In this document: positions 17,409 through 25,789 of the stretch, piece by piece
Layout of the letters: each line of letters starts with the position of its first letter
Position numbering within the stretch: the first letter of the stretch is position 1
Assembly (NCBI GenBank): GCA_963169195.1
Contig: CAUJDN010000090.1
Span: 1 to 52,244 of the forward strand
Direction: 5' to 3'
From: Acidobacteriota bacterium
Lineage (GTDB): Bacteria; Acidobacteriota; Vicinamibacteria; Vicinamibacterales; UBA2999
Length of the DNA: 52,244 nucleotides
Translations under genes and position numbers: made by a program
Notes under the pieces: generated by a model
What the model was told of the DNA's origin: nothing
The model's input: only the letters and a program-made list of their open reading frames with translations
The model's database searches: none

Positions 17409-18517
17409 ATCATGCCGAAGCGCCGATAGCCCATCGCCTCGGTGACCCGCGCGGTGGCCAGCGCCACGGCCGCCTCCCTCGGGAGCTGGCGGACCCGCGC
17501 CGCCTCCTTGAGCACCGCCTCCGTGTTGGCGCGAATCTTCTCCTCAATCGCCGCGAAGGCCTGCGACTGGGTGGCGCCGCGATACTCCATGGCCGCGCAG
17601 ATGACGCCACCCGCGTTGGCGATGAAGTCCGGGACCACGAGCACGCCGCGCTCGTGAAGCGCGCGTTCGGCTCCGGGCGTGAACGGGATGTTCGCGCCCT
17701 GCAGTACGAGCTTCGTCTTCAGGAGGTGCACGTTCTCCTCGCGGACGACGTCGGGCCGCGCCGCCGGAATCCAGATGTCGCAGTCGATGCCGAGGATGGC
17801 GTCGCGCTCCAGCTTCTGGCCGGCCGGATAGCCGGTCACGGCCCCGCCTTCCTTCTTGGTCGCCATCAGTCGGGCCACGTCGATGCCATCCGGGAGGTGC
17901 AGCGTGCCGCGTGTATCGGATGCGGCCACCAGCCGGGCGCCGGTCTCGGCCATGAACCGGGCCGCGTGCATGCCCACGGCGCCGAAACCCTGGATGACCA
18001 CCCGCGCGCCGTGAAGCGACAGCCCGGCACGGGTCGCCGCCACCTCCGCCGCGTGGCGCACGCCCCAGCCCGTGGCACCAATCGAGTCGAGCGGGATGCC
18101 GCCCATGGCGGCGGGCAGCCCCACGGACCGGCCGATCTCATCCGTGATCCACGCCATGCAGGACTCGTCGGTTCCCATGTCGGGGCCGAAGATGTAGTCC
18201 TGCTCGTTCCGGAGCGCGTGCGCGAAGGCGCGGATGAGCCGTTCCTTGTCCGCGCGCGGCATCCGCGGGTCGCCCCACAGCACGGACTTGGCGCCGCCGT
18301 GCGCGAGGCCAGCCGCCGAGTTCTTGAGGGTCATCGCGCGCGCCAGCCGCGCACACTCCTCGAGGCTCACGTCCGGCGCCATGCGGAGGCCCCCGATTGC
18401 AGGCCCGCGGGCCACGTTGTCGATGACGAGCACGGCCTTCAGCCCCAGGGACGGCTCCGAGACGTGCACGATCCGGGTCGGCCCGAGCGCATCGCCCATG
18501 TCAAAGATTTCAGCCAT
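17405..18517 (-). CDS. Glu/Leu/Phe/Val dehydrogenase family enzyme
   Basis: 370 residues from ATG 18517. An upstream ATG at 18562 would put the start inside the REP-like repeat and is rejected. Family motifs: GPAIGGLRMAPDVSLEECAR, then the two active-site lysines in AMTLKNSAAG (Lys65) and HGGAKSVLWGDP (Lys77), and a Rossmann segment VVIQGFGAVGMHAARF for NAD(P). Reaction: reversible oxidative deamination of an amino acid to its 2-oxo acid; at about 370 residues it is closer to leucine/valine dehydrogenases than to the longer glutamate enzymes. Divergent from the kinase/lyase fusion at 18595 across 77 nt that contain the repeat. Cytoplasmic. Confidence 0.9.
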   Translation of the reverse strand: MAEIFDMGDALGPTRIVHVSEPSLGLKAVLVIDNVARGPAIGGLRMAPDVSLEECARLARAMTLKNSAAGLAHGGAKSVLWGDPRMPRADKERLIRAFAHALRNEQDYIFGPDMGTDESCMAWITDEIGRSVGLPAAMGGIPLDSIGATGWGVRHAAEVAATRAGLSLHGARVVIQGFGAVGMHAARFMAETGARLVAASDTRGTLHLPDGIDVARLMATKKEGGAVTGYPAGQKLERDAILGIDCDIWIPAARPDVVREENVHLLKTKLVLQGANIPFTPGAERALHERGVLVVPDFIANAGGVICAAMEYRGATQSQAFAAIEEKIRANTEAVLKEAARVRQLPREAAVALATARVTEAMGYRRFGMM

Positions 18518-18548
18518 GCCGCGCATCATCGCACGCGTGGCCGGTGGC

Positions 18549-18577
18549 TTTACAATTGTCACAGGGACTGTCCCCGT
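18549..18577 (-). repeat. REP-like element, exact inverted copy of 15001-15029
   Basis: The reverse complement of these 29 bases is identical to 15001-15029, covering GGGGACAGTCCCTGT and ACAATTGT. It sits in the divergent promoter region between the Glu/Leu dehydrogenase and the kinase/lyase fusion. The match ends abruptly at both sides. The second GGGGACAGTCCC unit present in the left copy is missing here. Confidence 0.8.
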
Positions 18578-18594
18578 AAACCCCGTCTCCCCCG

Positions 18595-21500
18595 ATGACC
18601 GCTCTCGCTCACGCGCCGCGGCTCAGCCTGTCCGATGCCGAACAACTGGCACGCGATCTCTACGGGATGAACACCCGTGCCTCGGCACTGCCGAGCGAAC
18701 GCGATCAGAACTTCCTCCTGCTGAGCCCCGACGGCCGGCGCTACGTGCTGAAAGTCGCCAACGCCGCCGAGACCCCGCAGATGCTGGACGCAGAGAACCA
18801 GGTGATGCGCCGGCTGGAGCGGACCGGCCTGGTGCCATCGCTCGTGCCGACCCGGGACGGCGCCGACATCGGCCGCCACCACCCGCACTTCGTGCGCCTC
18901 GTCTCGTGCCTCGAAGGCACTCCGCTCGGCGAGACCGCGCGCCACACCGACGTGCTGCTGCGCGATCTGGGCCGCGCGGTGGCGGTCATGGACAGAGCCC
19001 TCGCCGGCTTCGAGCACCCGGCCCTGCAGCGCACGTTCCACTGGGACCTGGCCACGGCGCCGGCGGCCATCGAGGCGCGCCTTCCTCTCGTCCGGGACGA
19101 AGGGCTTCGCGGCCTCATCGGCCGGGTGCTCGCCGTGCATCGGGAGACGGCCGCCCCACGGCTCCCCTCGTTTCGCCAGCGCGCCATTCACGGCGACGTC
19201 AACGACTTCAACGTGCTGGTCGATGCACGCGCCCAGCGTGTCACCGGCATCGTGGACTTCGGCGACATGGTCGTCAGCCACCTCGTGAACGACGTGGCCA
19301 TCGCCATGGCCTACGCCGCGCTCGGCAAGCCGGATCCACTGGCCGCAGCGACGCAGGTGGCCGCCGGCTACCACGCGGAGCACCCGCTCGCGGAAGACGA
19401 GATCGCCGCGCTCTTCGGGCTGATGCTGACCCGACTGGCGCTGAGCGCCTGCGTCGCCGCCGCCCAGCAGGCCGAGCGCCCCGACCAGGAGTACCTCGGC
19501 ATCAGCCAGGGCCCCATCCGCCAGGCGCTGCCCGCCCTGCTGTCGGTGCATCCACGGCTCGCTCACTACCGGCTGCGCAACGCGTGCGGCCTGCCGCCCG
19601 TCCCCCACGCGCCTCGCATTGTCGAATGGCTCCGCACCAACGGTCCCCGGGCCGCGCCCCTCACCGGTCACGACCTCAGGACAACGGCGGTGCTCGGGCT
19701 CGACTTCAGCGCGGGCAGCCCACTCATCGCGAGCAATCCGGCGGACAACGCCGCAGAGCCGCTCGCGCGGCGCGTGTTCGATGCGATCCGCGGGGCCGGG
19801 GCCCTCCTCGGCGCTGGCGGATACGACGAAGCCCGCGTCATCTACGCGGCGGATGCCTTCGCGGGCGGAGCCGTCACCGACGAGCGGCGCACCGTGCACA
19901 TCGGCATCGACCTGACGCTGCCGGCGGGGTCGCCGCTCTACGCGCCCTTCGACGGCGTCGTCCACGGGTTCGAAGACGCCACGGCCCGTCTCGACTACGG
20001 CCCCGTCATCGTCCTGCGCCACGACATTCCCGGCAGCGAGCCGCTGACGTTCTACACGCTCTACGGCCACCTCGAGCGCGCGAGCCTCGCGGGACTGCAC
20101 GTCGGAAAGCCGATCAAAGCCGGCGAGCGCTTCGCCGCCATCGGCGCGCCGCCGGAGAACGGCGACTGGTGGCCGCACGTGCACGTGCAGGTCATCACGG
20201 ACATGCTCGACGTGCCCTGCAACGTCAACGGCGTCGCGCCGGCCACCCAGCGGCGGACGTGGCTCGCGCTCTGTCCCGATCCCAACCTGATGCTCGGCAT
20301 CCCCCCGGAGCGTTTCGCCCGGCATGCGAGCACCGGGACACTGCTGGAGCGTCGCCGGCAGCGGTTCGGGGGCAACGTGCGCCTGTCGTACGCCGGCCAC
20401 CCGCTGCAGATCGTCCGCGGCTGGATGCAGTACCTGTTCGACGAGACCGGACGCACCTACATCGACGGCTACAACAACGTGCCGCACGCGGGCCACGCGC
20501 ACCCGCGCATCAGCGCGGCCGTCGCGGCTCAGCTGGCCACGCTCAACACCAACACACGGTACCTGCACGAAACCGCGGTGCAGTACGCCGAGGAGCTGGC
20601 CTCGACGTTCCCGTCACCGCTCGAGGTCTGCTACTTCACCGCGTCTGGCAGCGAGGCCAACGAGCTGGCGTTGCGCCTCGCACGCGCACACACGGGTCAC
20701 CGGGACCTGGTGGTGATGGACGCCGCGTATCACGGCCACACGACCACCCTCATCGACATCAGCCCGTACAAACATGCGGGGCCGGGGGGCACGGGCGCGC
20801 CGGACTGGGTGCACGTCTCACCCATCCCGGACGTGTACCGCGGGGCGCACAAGGCCGGGGATTCCGAGCCCGGCCTGAAGTACGCCCGCGAGGTCGGCGC
20901 CGTCATCGAGGCCATCAGCGCGCGGGGACGCGGCGTGTGCGGATACATCGCCGAGACGTGCCCGAGTGTCGGCGGCCAGATCCTCATGCCGCCCGGGTTC
21001 CTGCCCGAGGTCTACCGCCTGGTGCGGGCGGCCGGCGGCCTGTGCATCGCCGACGAGGTCCAGACCGGCCTCGGCCGGCTGGGCACGCACTTCTGGGCGT
21101 TCGAAGCCCACGGCGTCGTGCCCGACATTGTCGTGCTGGGCAAGCCCATGGCCAACGGCTATCCGATGGGCGCCGTGGTCACGACGCGTGCCATCGCGGA
21201 GAGCTTCGACAACGGGATGGAGTTCTTCAGCACCTTCGGCGGCAGCACCGCGGCCTGCGCCGCGGGCCTGGCGACCCTCCGCGCGACGAAGGACGAGGGG
21301 CTGCAGGCGCACGCGCTCCGAGTGGGCCAGCACCTGCTGGCACGTCTCCGCGACCTGAAGCCGCAACACGACATCATCGGTGACGTGCGCGGGTCGGGCC
21401 TGTTCCTGGGCGTGGAGCTCGTGCGGCATCGCGAGACGCTCGCGCCGGCGACCGAGGAGGCCGCGGCGGTGGTGGGCCGCATGCGCGAGCTCGGCGTGCT

Positions 21501-21618
21501 GGTGGGGACCGACGGCCCGTTCCACAACGTGATCAAGATCCGCGGCCCGATGCCGCTCACCGAGACGGACGCAGGTCTCATTGCCGACGCCCTCGCGAAG
21601 GCGCTGCGAGAGTTGTAG
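18595..21618 (+). CDS. trifunctional fusion: APH/HYKK-like kinase, M23 peptidase domain, class III aminotransferase-fold phospho-lyase
   Basis: 1007 residues. Residues about 1-330 are an aminoglycoside/choline/hydroxylysine-kinase-like domain with IHGDVNDFNVLV (catalytic loop, His199) and VDFGDMV (Asp221). Residues about 400-560 are a LytM/M23 fold with HIGID (His435, Asp439), YGHLERA and WPHVHVQV (His528, His530), so the zinc ligands are kept. Residues about 580-1007 are a class III PLP enzyme with ASGSEANELALRLARAHTG, IADEVQTGLGRLGTHFW and LGKPMANGYPMG (Lys850 for PLP). Separate homologs of the two ends act in sequence: kinase on ethanolamine or 5-hydroxylysine, then PLP phospho-lyase (AGXT2L1/L2 type) releasing ammonia and an aldehyde. 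No signal peptide is seen, so the protein should be cytoplasmic, which makes a peptidoglycan role for the M23 part doubtful. It may be structural or carrier-like. Confidence 0.9.
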   Translation: MTALAHAPRLSLSDAEQLARDLYGMNTRASALPSERDQNFLLLSPDGRRYVLKVANAAETPQMLDAENQVMRRLERTGLVPSLVPTRDGADIGRHHPHFVRLVSCLEGTPLGETARHTDVLLRDLGRAVAVMDRALAGFEHPALQRTFHWDLATAPAAIEARLPLVRDEGLRGLIGRVLAVHRETAAPRLPSFRQRAIHGDVNDFNVLVDARAQRVTGIVDFGDMVVSHLVNDVAIAMAYAALGKPDPLAAATQVAAGYHAEHPLAEDEIAALFGLMLTRLALSACVAAAQQAERPDQEYLGISQGPIRQALPALLSVHPRLAHYRLRNACGLPPVPHAPRIVEWLRTNGPRAAPLTGHDLRTTAVLGLDFSAGSPLIASNPADNAAEPLARRVFDAIRGAGALLGAGGYDEARVIYAADAFAGGAVTDERRTVHIGIDLTLPAGSPLYAPFDGVVHGFEDATARLDYGPVIVLRHDIPGSEPLTFYTLYGHLERASLAGLHVGKPIKAGERFAAIGAPPENGDWWPHVHVQVITDMLDVPCNVNGVAPATQRRTWLALCPDPNLMLGIPPERFARHASTGTLLERRRQRFGGNVRLSYAGHPLQIVRGWMQYLFDETGRTYIDGYNNVPHAGHAHPRISAAVAAQLATLNTNTRYLHETAVQYAEELASTFPSPLEVCYFTASGSEANELALRLARAHTGHRDLVVMDAAYHGHTTTLIDISPYKHAGPGGTGAPDWVHVSPIPDVYRGAHKAGDSEPGLKYAREVGAVIEAISARGRGVCGYIAETCPSVGGQILMPPGFLPEVYRLVRAAGGLCIADEVQTGLGRLGTHFWAFEAHGVVPDIVVLGKPMANGYPMGAVVTTRAIAESFDNGMEFFSTFGGSTAACAAGLATLRATKDEGLQAHALRVGQHLLARLRDLKPQHDIIGDVRGSGLFLGVELVRHRETLAPATEEAAAVVGRMRELGVLVGTDGPFHNVIKIRGPMPLTETDAGLIADALAKALREL

Positions 21619-21624
21619 CCGCCT

Positions 21625-21652
21625 TCGCTCGCCCACGGTAACCCGCGAGCGA
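21625..21652. terminator. hairpin between convergent genes
   Basis: TCGCTCGC at 21625-21632 pairs perfectly with GCGAGCGA at 21645-21652 across a 12-nt loop, seven bases after the fusion-gene stop and 41 bases beyond the stop of the minus-strand permease gene. There is no T-tract, as is common in high-GC genomes. A GCACCC-type tandem run (about 21664-21693) fills the rest of the spacer. Confidence 0.5.
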
Positions 21653-21693
21653 CAGGGGGTCGGCGCGCACCCACCCGCACCCGCCCGCACCCG

Positions 21694-22482
21694 TCAAGCC
21701 CTTCCCAGCCCCCGCGCGGTGGCAATGATCAACAGCGTCGCCACGAGCACCGGGCCGTACGGCTGATCGAGGGCAATCGCCAGCGCGAAGGACACCAGGT
21801 AGGCGCCGGCGCCAAGCCCGGCGGACCAGATGACCGTACCGCGCCATCCACCCGCGAAGCGGAACGCCACCCACGGCGGCACGAACACCAGCGCGAAGGC
21901 GCCAAACACGCCGACAACCGTCGCGGCGACCGCCAACGTGGCAGCCACCATGACGTCGAACAGGACCTCGTGCCTCGGGTTGGCAACACCGTTGGCCTGG
22001 AAGTGCTCCGGGAAGAAGCGCCCGAGCAGCAGGCGCGACGAGACCACCGGGAGCAGGGCCGCCACGGCCAGCGCCACCACCGCGATCTCGATCAGATGCG
22101 AGCGGCCCGTGAAGTAGATCTGCCCCTGCAGCAGGGCGCGCGACAGGTCCTCGCCGTGCGCGGTGTTGGCAGCCAGCAGCAGGGCGACACTCCAACCGGC
22201 GAGCAGCATCACCGCATACGTGTCGTCGCCGTCGTGGCGGCCGAGCAGGGTCTTGGCCGGCGCCGCCAGCACCGCGACGAGCAGCGCCCCCGCGGCGGCG
22301 GGCAGGCCGAGAAACGCCGCCAGCACGACGCCGGCGGCCGCCACCTGCCCGATGCCGAGCGAGGCGAGCCACTCGCCGCGCAGTCGCGCGTACGCCCCCA
22401 CCGCGGGCAGGACGATGGCCAGGAGCAGGCCGTTCAGGAACGGCAGCAGGAAGATCGGGTCGGCGAGGGCCGCGAGGGTCAA
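21694..22482 (-). CDS. metal ABC transporter permease (ZnuB/TroC-like)
   Basis: 262 residues, about eight hydrophobic helices, of the ABC-3 family for zinc/manganese. Segments FLNGLLLAIVLPAVGAYARL, GEWLASLGIGQVAAAG and NPRHEVLFDVMVAATL fit the family. The start is taken as TTG at 22482, which overlaps the ATPase stop as TTGA and has GGAGG 7 nt upstream; no ATG or GTG is available at the right place. It is the last gene of the four-gene operon outer-membrane channel, binding protein, ATPase, permease. It should form the inner-membrane pore for the substrate captured by the 23054-23953 protein. Confidence 0.85.
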   Translation of the reverse strand: MTLAALADPIFLLPFLNGLLLAIVLPAVGAYARLRGEWLASLGIGQVAAAGVVLAAFLGLPAAAGALLVAVLAAPAKTLLGRHDGDDTYAVMLLAGWSVALLLAANTAHGEDLSRALLQGQIYFTGRSHLIEIAVVALAVAALLPVVSSRLLLGRFFPEHFQANGVANPRHEVLFDVMVAATLAVAATVVGVFGAFALVFVPPWVAFRFAGGWRGTVIWSAGLGAGAYLVSFALAIALDQPYGPVLVATLLIIATARGLGRA

Positions 22483-23087
22483 CGCCCGACCTCCACGATG
22501 CGCGTGCAGACCGTGTCCAGCAGCGTGGCTTCGTGGCTGATGACCAGGACACCCTTGCCGCGCTTGCGCGAGGCGAGGAGCAGATCGGCGAGCGCCGCGA
22601 TGGCCTGCGGGTCCATGTTGTTGGTGGGCTCGTCGAGAAGGACGAGCGCCGCCGGCGATCCGAGGCAGGCCCACGCCTGGAGGAGCTGGAACTGCCCGCC
22701 GCTCAGGCGATCGACGCGCGTGCCCAGCAGCGGTTGAAACAGCGACGGCACGTCGTCGGTGTTCGAGGCGGTCGCGTGCAGCAGCTCGGCCACCGTAATC
22801 GGCATCTCGCGCAGGTGCACCGGGAACTGGCGGAGCACGGACACCCCCGCCGACCGATCGCACGTGATGCCACCGCCGAAGACGCGTGCCGTGCCGATGA
22901 TGGCGGCGAGCACGGTGGTCTTGCCCGAGCCGTTGGCGCCCGCCAGCCCGACGATCTCGCCGCGATGCACCTCGAAGGACAGCGGGCCGACCACCGGCCG
23001 GGCATAGCCGGCGGTGAGGCCCTGAACCGCGAGAAGCGGCGGAGACGGCGGCGTCAGGGCGTTGCCCCCGTGCTCGCCCGCACCCAC
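22479..23087 (-). CDS. metal ABC transporter ATP-binding protein (ZnuC-like, short)
   Basis: About 202 residues. Walker A GLAGANGSGKTTVLAA, signature DRLSGGQFQLLQAWACLGSP, Walker B LVLLDEPTNNMD and switch His in VLVISHEATLL are all present. It is shorter than the roughly 250 residues usual for ZnuC-type proteins, ending soon after the switch His. Two starts are possible: GTG at 23087, inside the binding-protein gene and without a clear ribosome-binding site, or CTG at 23057 overlapping that gene's stop as CTGA (192 residues) behind GGGGG. The GTG is given as the conservative choice. It powers uptake with the neighbouring permease. Confidence 0.85.
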   Translation of the reverse strand: MGAGEHGGNALTPPSPPLLAVQGLTAGYARPVVGPLSFEVHRGEIVGLAGANGSGKTTVLAAIIGTARVFGGGITCDRSAGVSVLRQFPVHLREMPITVAELLHATASNTDDVPSLFQPLLGTRVDRLSGGQFQLLQAWACLGSPAALVLLDEPTNNMDPQAIAALADLLLASRKRGKGVLVISHEATLLDTVCTRIVEVGR

Positions 23088-23953
23088 TGCTCGATGTGAT
23101 CCAGGTACGTCGAGCCGGTGGCCTCGAGTGGCACCTCGAGCTGCAGCTGACGGCTCTTCCACCCGAGTTGACGGCTGAGGAATGCGGGCCCCTCCGAAGG
23201 GTGGTAGCCATTGTAGAGGATGACGCCCTGGGTTCCTGAGAGCCGCGCGACGAGATCCCGCAGGTGCGAGGCGGTCGGCGGGATGCCCGGGAGCGGCTCG
23301 ATGTAGCCCAGCACCGGGATGCCGAGGAACAGCGCGAGGTAGTTGGCGTCCTTGTGGTACAGCACCACGCCTGCGGCGCCGGCCGCCTGCTGCCGCCACC
23401 GGACCGCCCGCTCGTCTACGGCCTCTGCAAACGCCTCGGCCCTGTTCGCGAACTCGTCCTTGCGCGCCGGGTCGAGCGCGCCCAGCCGCGCCGCGAGCGC
23501 CCGGCCGACCCTGGCCATGCGCACGGGGTCCATGTAGTAGTGGGGATTGCCCATCGGGTGCACGTCGCCGCGCGAGCGATCCGCCACCTGTCCCGTTTCG
23601 ATGAGATCGATCTGCGCGGCGCCCTCGAAGTAGCCGGGCTGCCCCACCAGGATCTTCGGATTCGACGCCCCCTGGATGGCCGCGGGCAGCCAGCCCACCT
23701 CGAGCTCGGCGCCGACGGCCACGAGCAGGTCGGCGCGGCGAAGCGCCACCATCATGCTCGGCCGCGCCAGCAGGTAGTGCGGATCCCGATCGGGTGGCGC
23801 CAGCGTCGTGATGCTGACGGCCGACCCGCCGATCTCCCGGACCAGCATGGCCATGCTCGACGTCGTCGCCACGACCCGCACCTCCGCAGCGGCAGGGACC
23901 GTCCCCGCCAGCAGCACGCCAGTCAGGATGGCCTGTCTCATCGTCCTCATCAT
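23054..23953 (-). CDS. zinc/manganese ABC transporter substrate-binding protein (ZnuA/TroA family)
   Basis: 299 residues with signal peptide (MRQAILTGVLLAGTVPAAAE). Metal-site regions visible: APPDRDPHYLLARPSMMVAL with the first His, GNPHYYMDPVRM with the second, and a long central helix rich in charged residues. VVLYHKDANYLALFLGIPVLG matches the 'hxafxYl...gl' third-site region of the A-1 cluster. The fourth ligand, usually Asp/Glu near the C-terminus, is probably in the GVILYNGYHPSEGP area but is not certain. There is no His-rich loop as in ZnuA, so manganese or zinc are both possible. It begins 19 nt after the outer-membrane gene and overlaps the ATPase gene, so all four genes appear co-transcribed. 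Confidence 0.85.
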   Translation of the reverse strand: MMRTMRQAILTGVLLAGTVPAAAEVRVVATTSSMAMLVREIGGSAVSITTLAPPDRDPHYLLARPSMMVALRRADLLVAVGAELEVGWLPAAIQGASNPKILVGQPGYFEGAAQIDLIETGQVADRSRGDVHPMGNPHYYMDPVRMARVGRALAARLGALDPARKDEFANRAEAFAEAVDERAVRWRQQAAGAAGVVLYHKDANYLALFLGIPVLGYIEPLPGIPPTASHLRDLVARLSGTQGVILYNGYHPSEGPAFLSRQLGWKSRQLQLEVPLEATGSTYLDHIEQWVRASTGATP

Positions 23954-23972
23954 CGGTCCGTTCCGTCCGCTC

Positions 23973-25568
23973 CTAGAATCGGTGTGCGCCGTGCACGCCC
24001 AGGCTCATCTGGAACTGCACGAACACCTGGTGGAACACGGCCTTCCCCTCGCGCGGGAACCGGCCGGCGTTGTACTGCACGCGCACGCGCGAGAACTCGG
24101 TCGGGTTGAACGCGACGGCCGCCGAGTACCGGTGCGAGGCGGCGTACTCGCTCGCCACCTCGCCAACCTCGAGCCGGTTCACGAGCCCGATGGCGTCGAC
24201 GCGGCCGGCAAGCGTCCACCGGGACGCAATCCCGTACACGACCTGCGCATACAGGCCATCCTGCGTCGAGACGCGCGATGGGCGCGCGGCCGGCGCGTCG
24301 GCGATCGGCGACAGGTCCTTCTTCCGGTACACATATTCCCCCTGCACCGTCAGGTCCCCCCGCCCGAGGGGCCGGGCCGAATCGTACCGCCACACCCAGT
24401 CGGTCCCGAAGAACCACGCCGCACCCTCGACGGCTTCCTCGGCGGCGTCCTCGATGCCCCCGACGAGCTCCTGATGGCTGCGGCTCCGGCCGAACGACAC
24501 TCCGCCCTGCAGCGCGTGCGCGTACCCCACGTCCGGCGACACCTTCAGGAAGCCCGTGAAGAGCCGCGGCCCCGGCGTCTCCTCGAACAGGCCCGGATGT
24601 TCCTCGCCCGCCTGATGCGAGAGCCGCTCGTTCTCGCCCTGGAGGGCCTCGACGCCGAGCAGTGTGTAGACGGGCACGTTCGGCAGCCACGTCACCTGCA
24701 CCCCGGTCTCGGCGAGCGTGCCGCCGAAGACAGCCTGGTAAGGGAGCGCCTGATCGACGAAGTCCCACTGGTGCGGGTGCTGCTTGTTGATGTGGCCCAC
24801 GCCGCTGAAGAACCGGCCGACGCGCAGCTGCAGGCCAGGCACGAACTTGCGGGTCTGCACGTAGACTTCCTCGGCCTCGATCTCGTCCGGGCCCAGCGCC
24901 ACGGTTGCCCAGACGTCGAAGTACGGATCCACCGCCCCCGAGAAGGCCAGCTCCATCTCGCGCAGGTTGAAGCCGCGGTCGAGCGTCCCGTGGCCATGTC
25001 CCCCGGACGGGCCTTCATGCTCGTGCCCGCCGCCGAACCCGTCGGCGCCGTCGACAAGCTCGAAGGCCTCCCCGTCCACGTCGTCCGCGTAGTACGCGAT
25101 GTCGGGGATGACCGAGATGGCGGGATTGAACGCCTGCCCCGAGCTCACCTGGCCGGTCTGCGCGCCCAGGTCGAGCGGGCTCAGGCCCTGGGGGTCCGCA
25201 GGCTGCAGCGGTCCCGTGACCGTGCGCGTCCGGTACGCCGCGAGTTCGGCCCGCTCCTTCTCCAGGGCCGCGCGCTCATCGGCCAGCACGCCGCGCCGCG
25301 CCTCCATCTCGCGCCGTTCCGCGTCCAGCCGGAGAGCCGCGACCGTGTCCGCCTCCGCGATCCGCGCAGGCATCGCGCTGAGGAGCGACTCGATGGCCGC
25401 GAGCTCGTGGTCCAGGATGGCGAGCCGCTCGGCCACCTCGGATCGCCGAAGCTCGATCTCCGCGGGCGTCCGTGGCCGGGTCTCGCGCGCCGCTGCCGGA
25501 ATGGCCGACGCCGGGAGAAGAGCGACGAGGACGAAGAAGACGATTGGCAGAGCCCGGACGCGGCGCAG
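23973..25568 (-). CDS. outer-membrane channel of the metal-uptake operon, with coiled coil and His-rich loop
   Basis: 531 residues from a proposed CTG start at 25568: AGGAGG lies 6 nt upstream and the first codons give a clean signal peptide (MRRVRALPIVFFVLVALLPA then SAIPAA). The only ordinary start, GTG at 25436, would remove the export signal. Residues about 30-110 form a heptad-rich coiled coil (ESLLSAMPARIAEADTVAAL, ERREMEARRGVLADERAALE). A His/Gly loop GGGHEHEGPSGGHGHG follows, then a beta-barrel of alternating aromatic strands ending FQMSLGVHGAHRF with C-terminal Phe. It resembles zinc-regulated outer-membrane porin-like proteins found next to ZnuABC-type transporters. The His loop suggests metal capture at the cell surface or periplasmic side; not proven. 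Confidence 0.75.
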   Translation of the reverse strand: MRRVRALPIVFFVLVALLPASAIPAAARETRPRTPAEIELRRSEVAERLAILDHELAAIESLLSAMPARIAEADTVAALRLDAERREMEARRGVLADERAALEKERAELAAYRTRTVTGPLQPADPQGLSPLDLGAQTGQVSSGQAFNPAISVIPDIAYYADDVDGEAFELVDGADGFGGGHEHEGPSGGHGHGTLDRGFNLREMELAFSGAVDPYFDVWATVALGPDEIEAEEVYVQTRKFVPGLQLRVGRFFSGVGHINKQHPHQWDFVDQALPYQAVFGGTLAETGVQVTWLPNVPVYTLLGVEALQGENERLSHQAGEEHPGLFEETPGPRLFTGFLKVSPDVGYAHALQGGVSFGRSRSHQELVGGIEDAAEEAVEGAAWFFGTDWVWRYDSARPLGRGDLTVQGEYVYRKKDLSPIADAPAARPSRVSTQDGLYAQVVYGIASRWTLAGRVDAIGLVNRLEVGEVASEYAASHRYSAAVAFNPTEFSRVRVQYNAGRFPREGKAVFHQVFVQFQMSLGVHGAHRF

Positions 25569-25726
25569 TGGTGCCCTCCTGCTGCCACGCTACCTCATCG
25601 GGCTGGCAAGCGCCACCGTGGGGACCGGGTGGACCGCCCGGGTTCTCGGGTTCCCGGGTTCTCGAGTTGTGCCCTCCAGCGGTGCAATCGCGCCCGCCGC
25701 CACACCCCCTCGACGCGTGGAAGCGA

Positions 25727-25750
25727 GCATGGCCGCAGAGTCGGCCATGC
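25727..25750. promoter_or_regulatory. perfect 9-bp inverted repeat upstream of the metal-uptake operon
   Basis: GCATGGCCG at 25727-25735 pairs with CGGCCATGC at 25742-25750 over a 6-nt loop. It lies 40 nt downstream of the 25790 gene stop and about 160 nt upstream of the CTG start of the outer-membrane gene. It could therefore be a terminator for the first or an operator/leader hairpin for the second. A direct repeat ACGTGAC-ACGTGAC lies beside it (25754-25767). The remaining 25569-25726 spacer holds a CGGGTTCTCGGG-type repeat and nothing else recognisable. Confidence 0.5.
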
Positions 25751-25789
25751 CGGACGTGACACGTGACAAGCGCGCAGCGGAAGTCCGGG

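Noticed and set aside
15001..18577. Composite transposon or IS bounded by the 29-nt inverted repeats
   Set aside because: No transposase lies inside, the three genes have the same style as the surroundings, and no target duplication is visible; REP-like elements fit better.
18559..20568. Long minus-strand frame opposite the kinase/lyase fusion
   Set aside because: Low-complexity antisense translation; the plus-strand protein has catalytic motifs throughout the same stretch.
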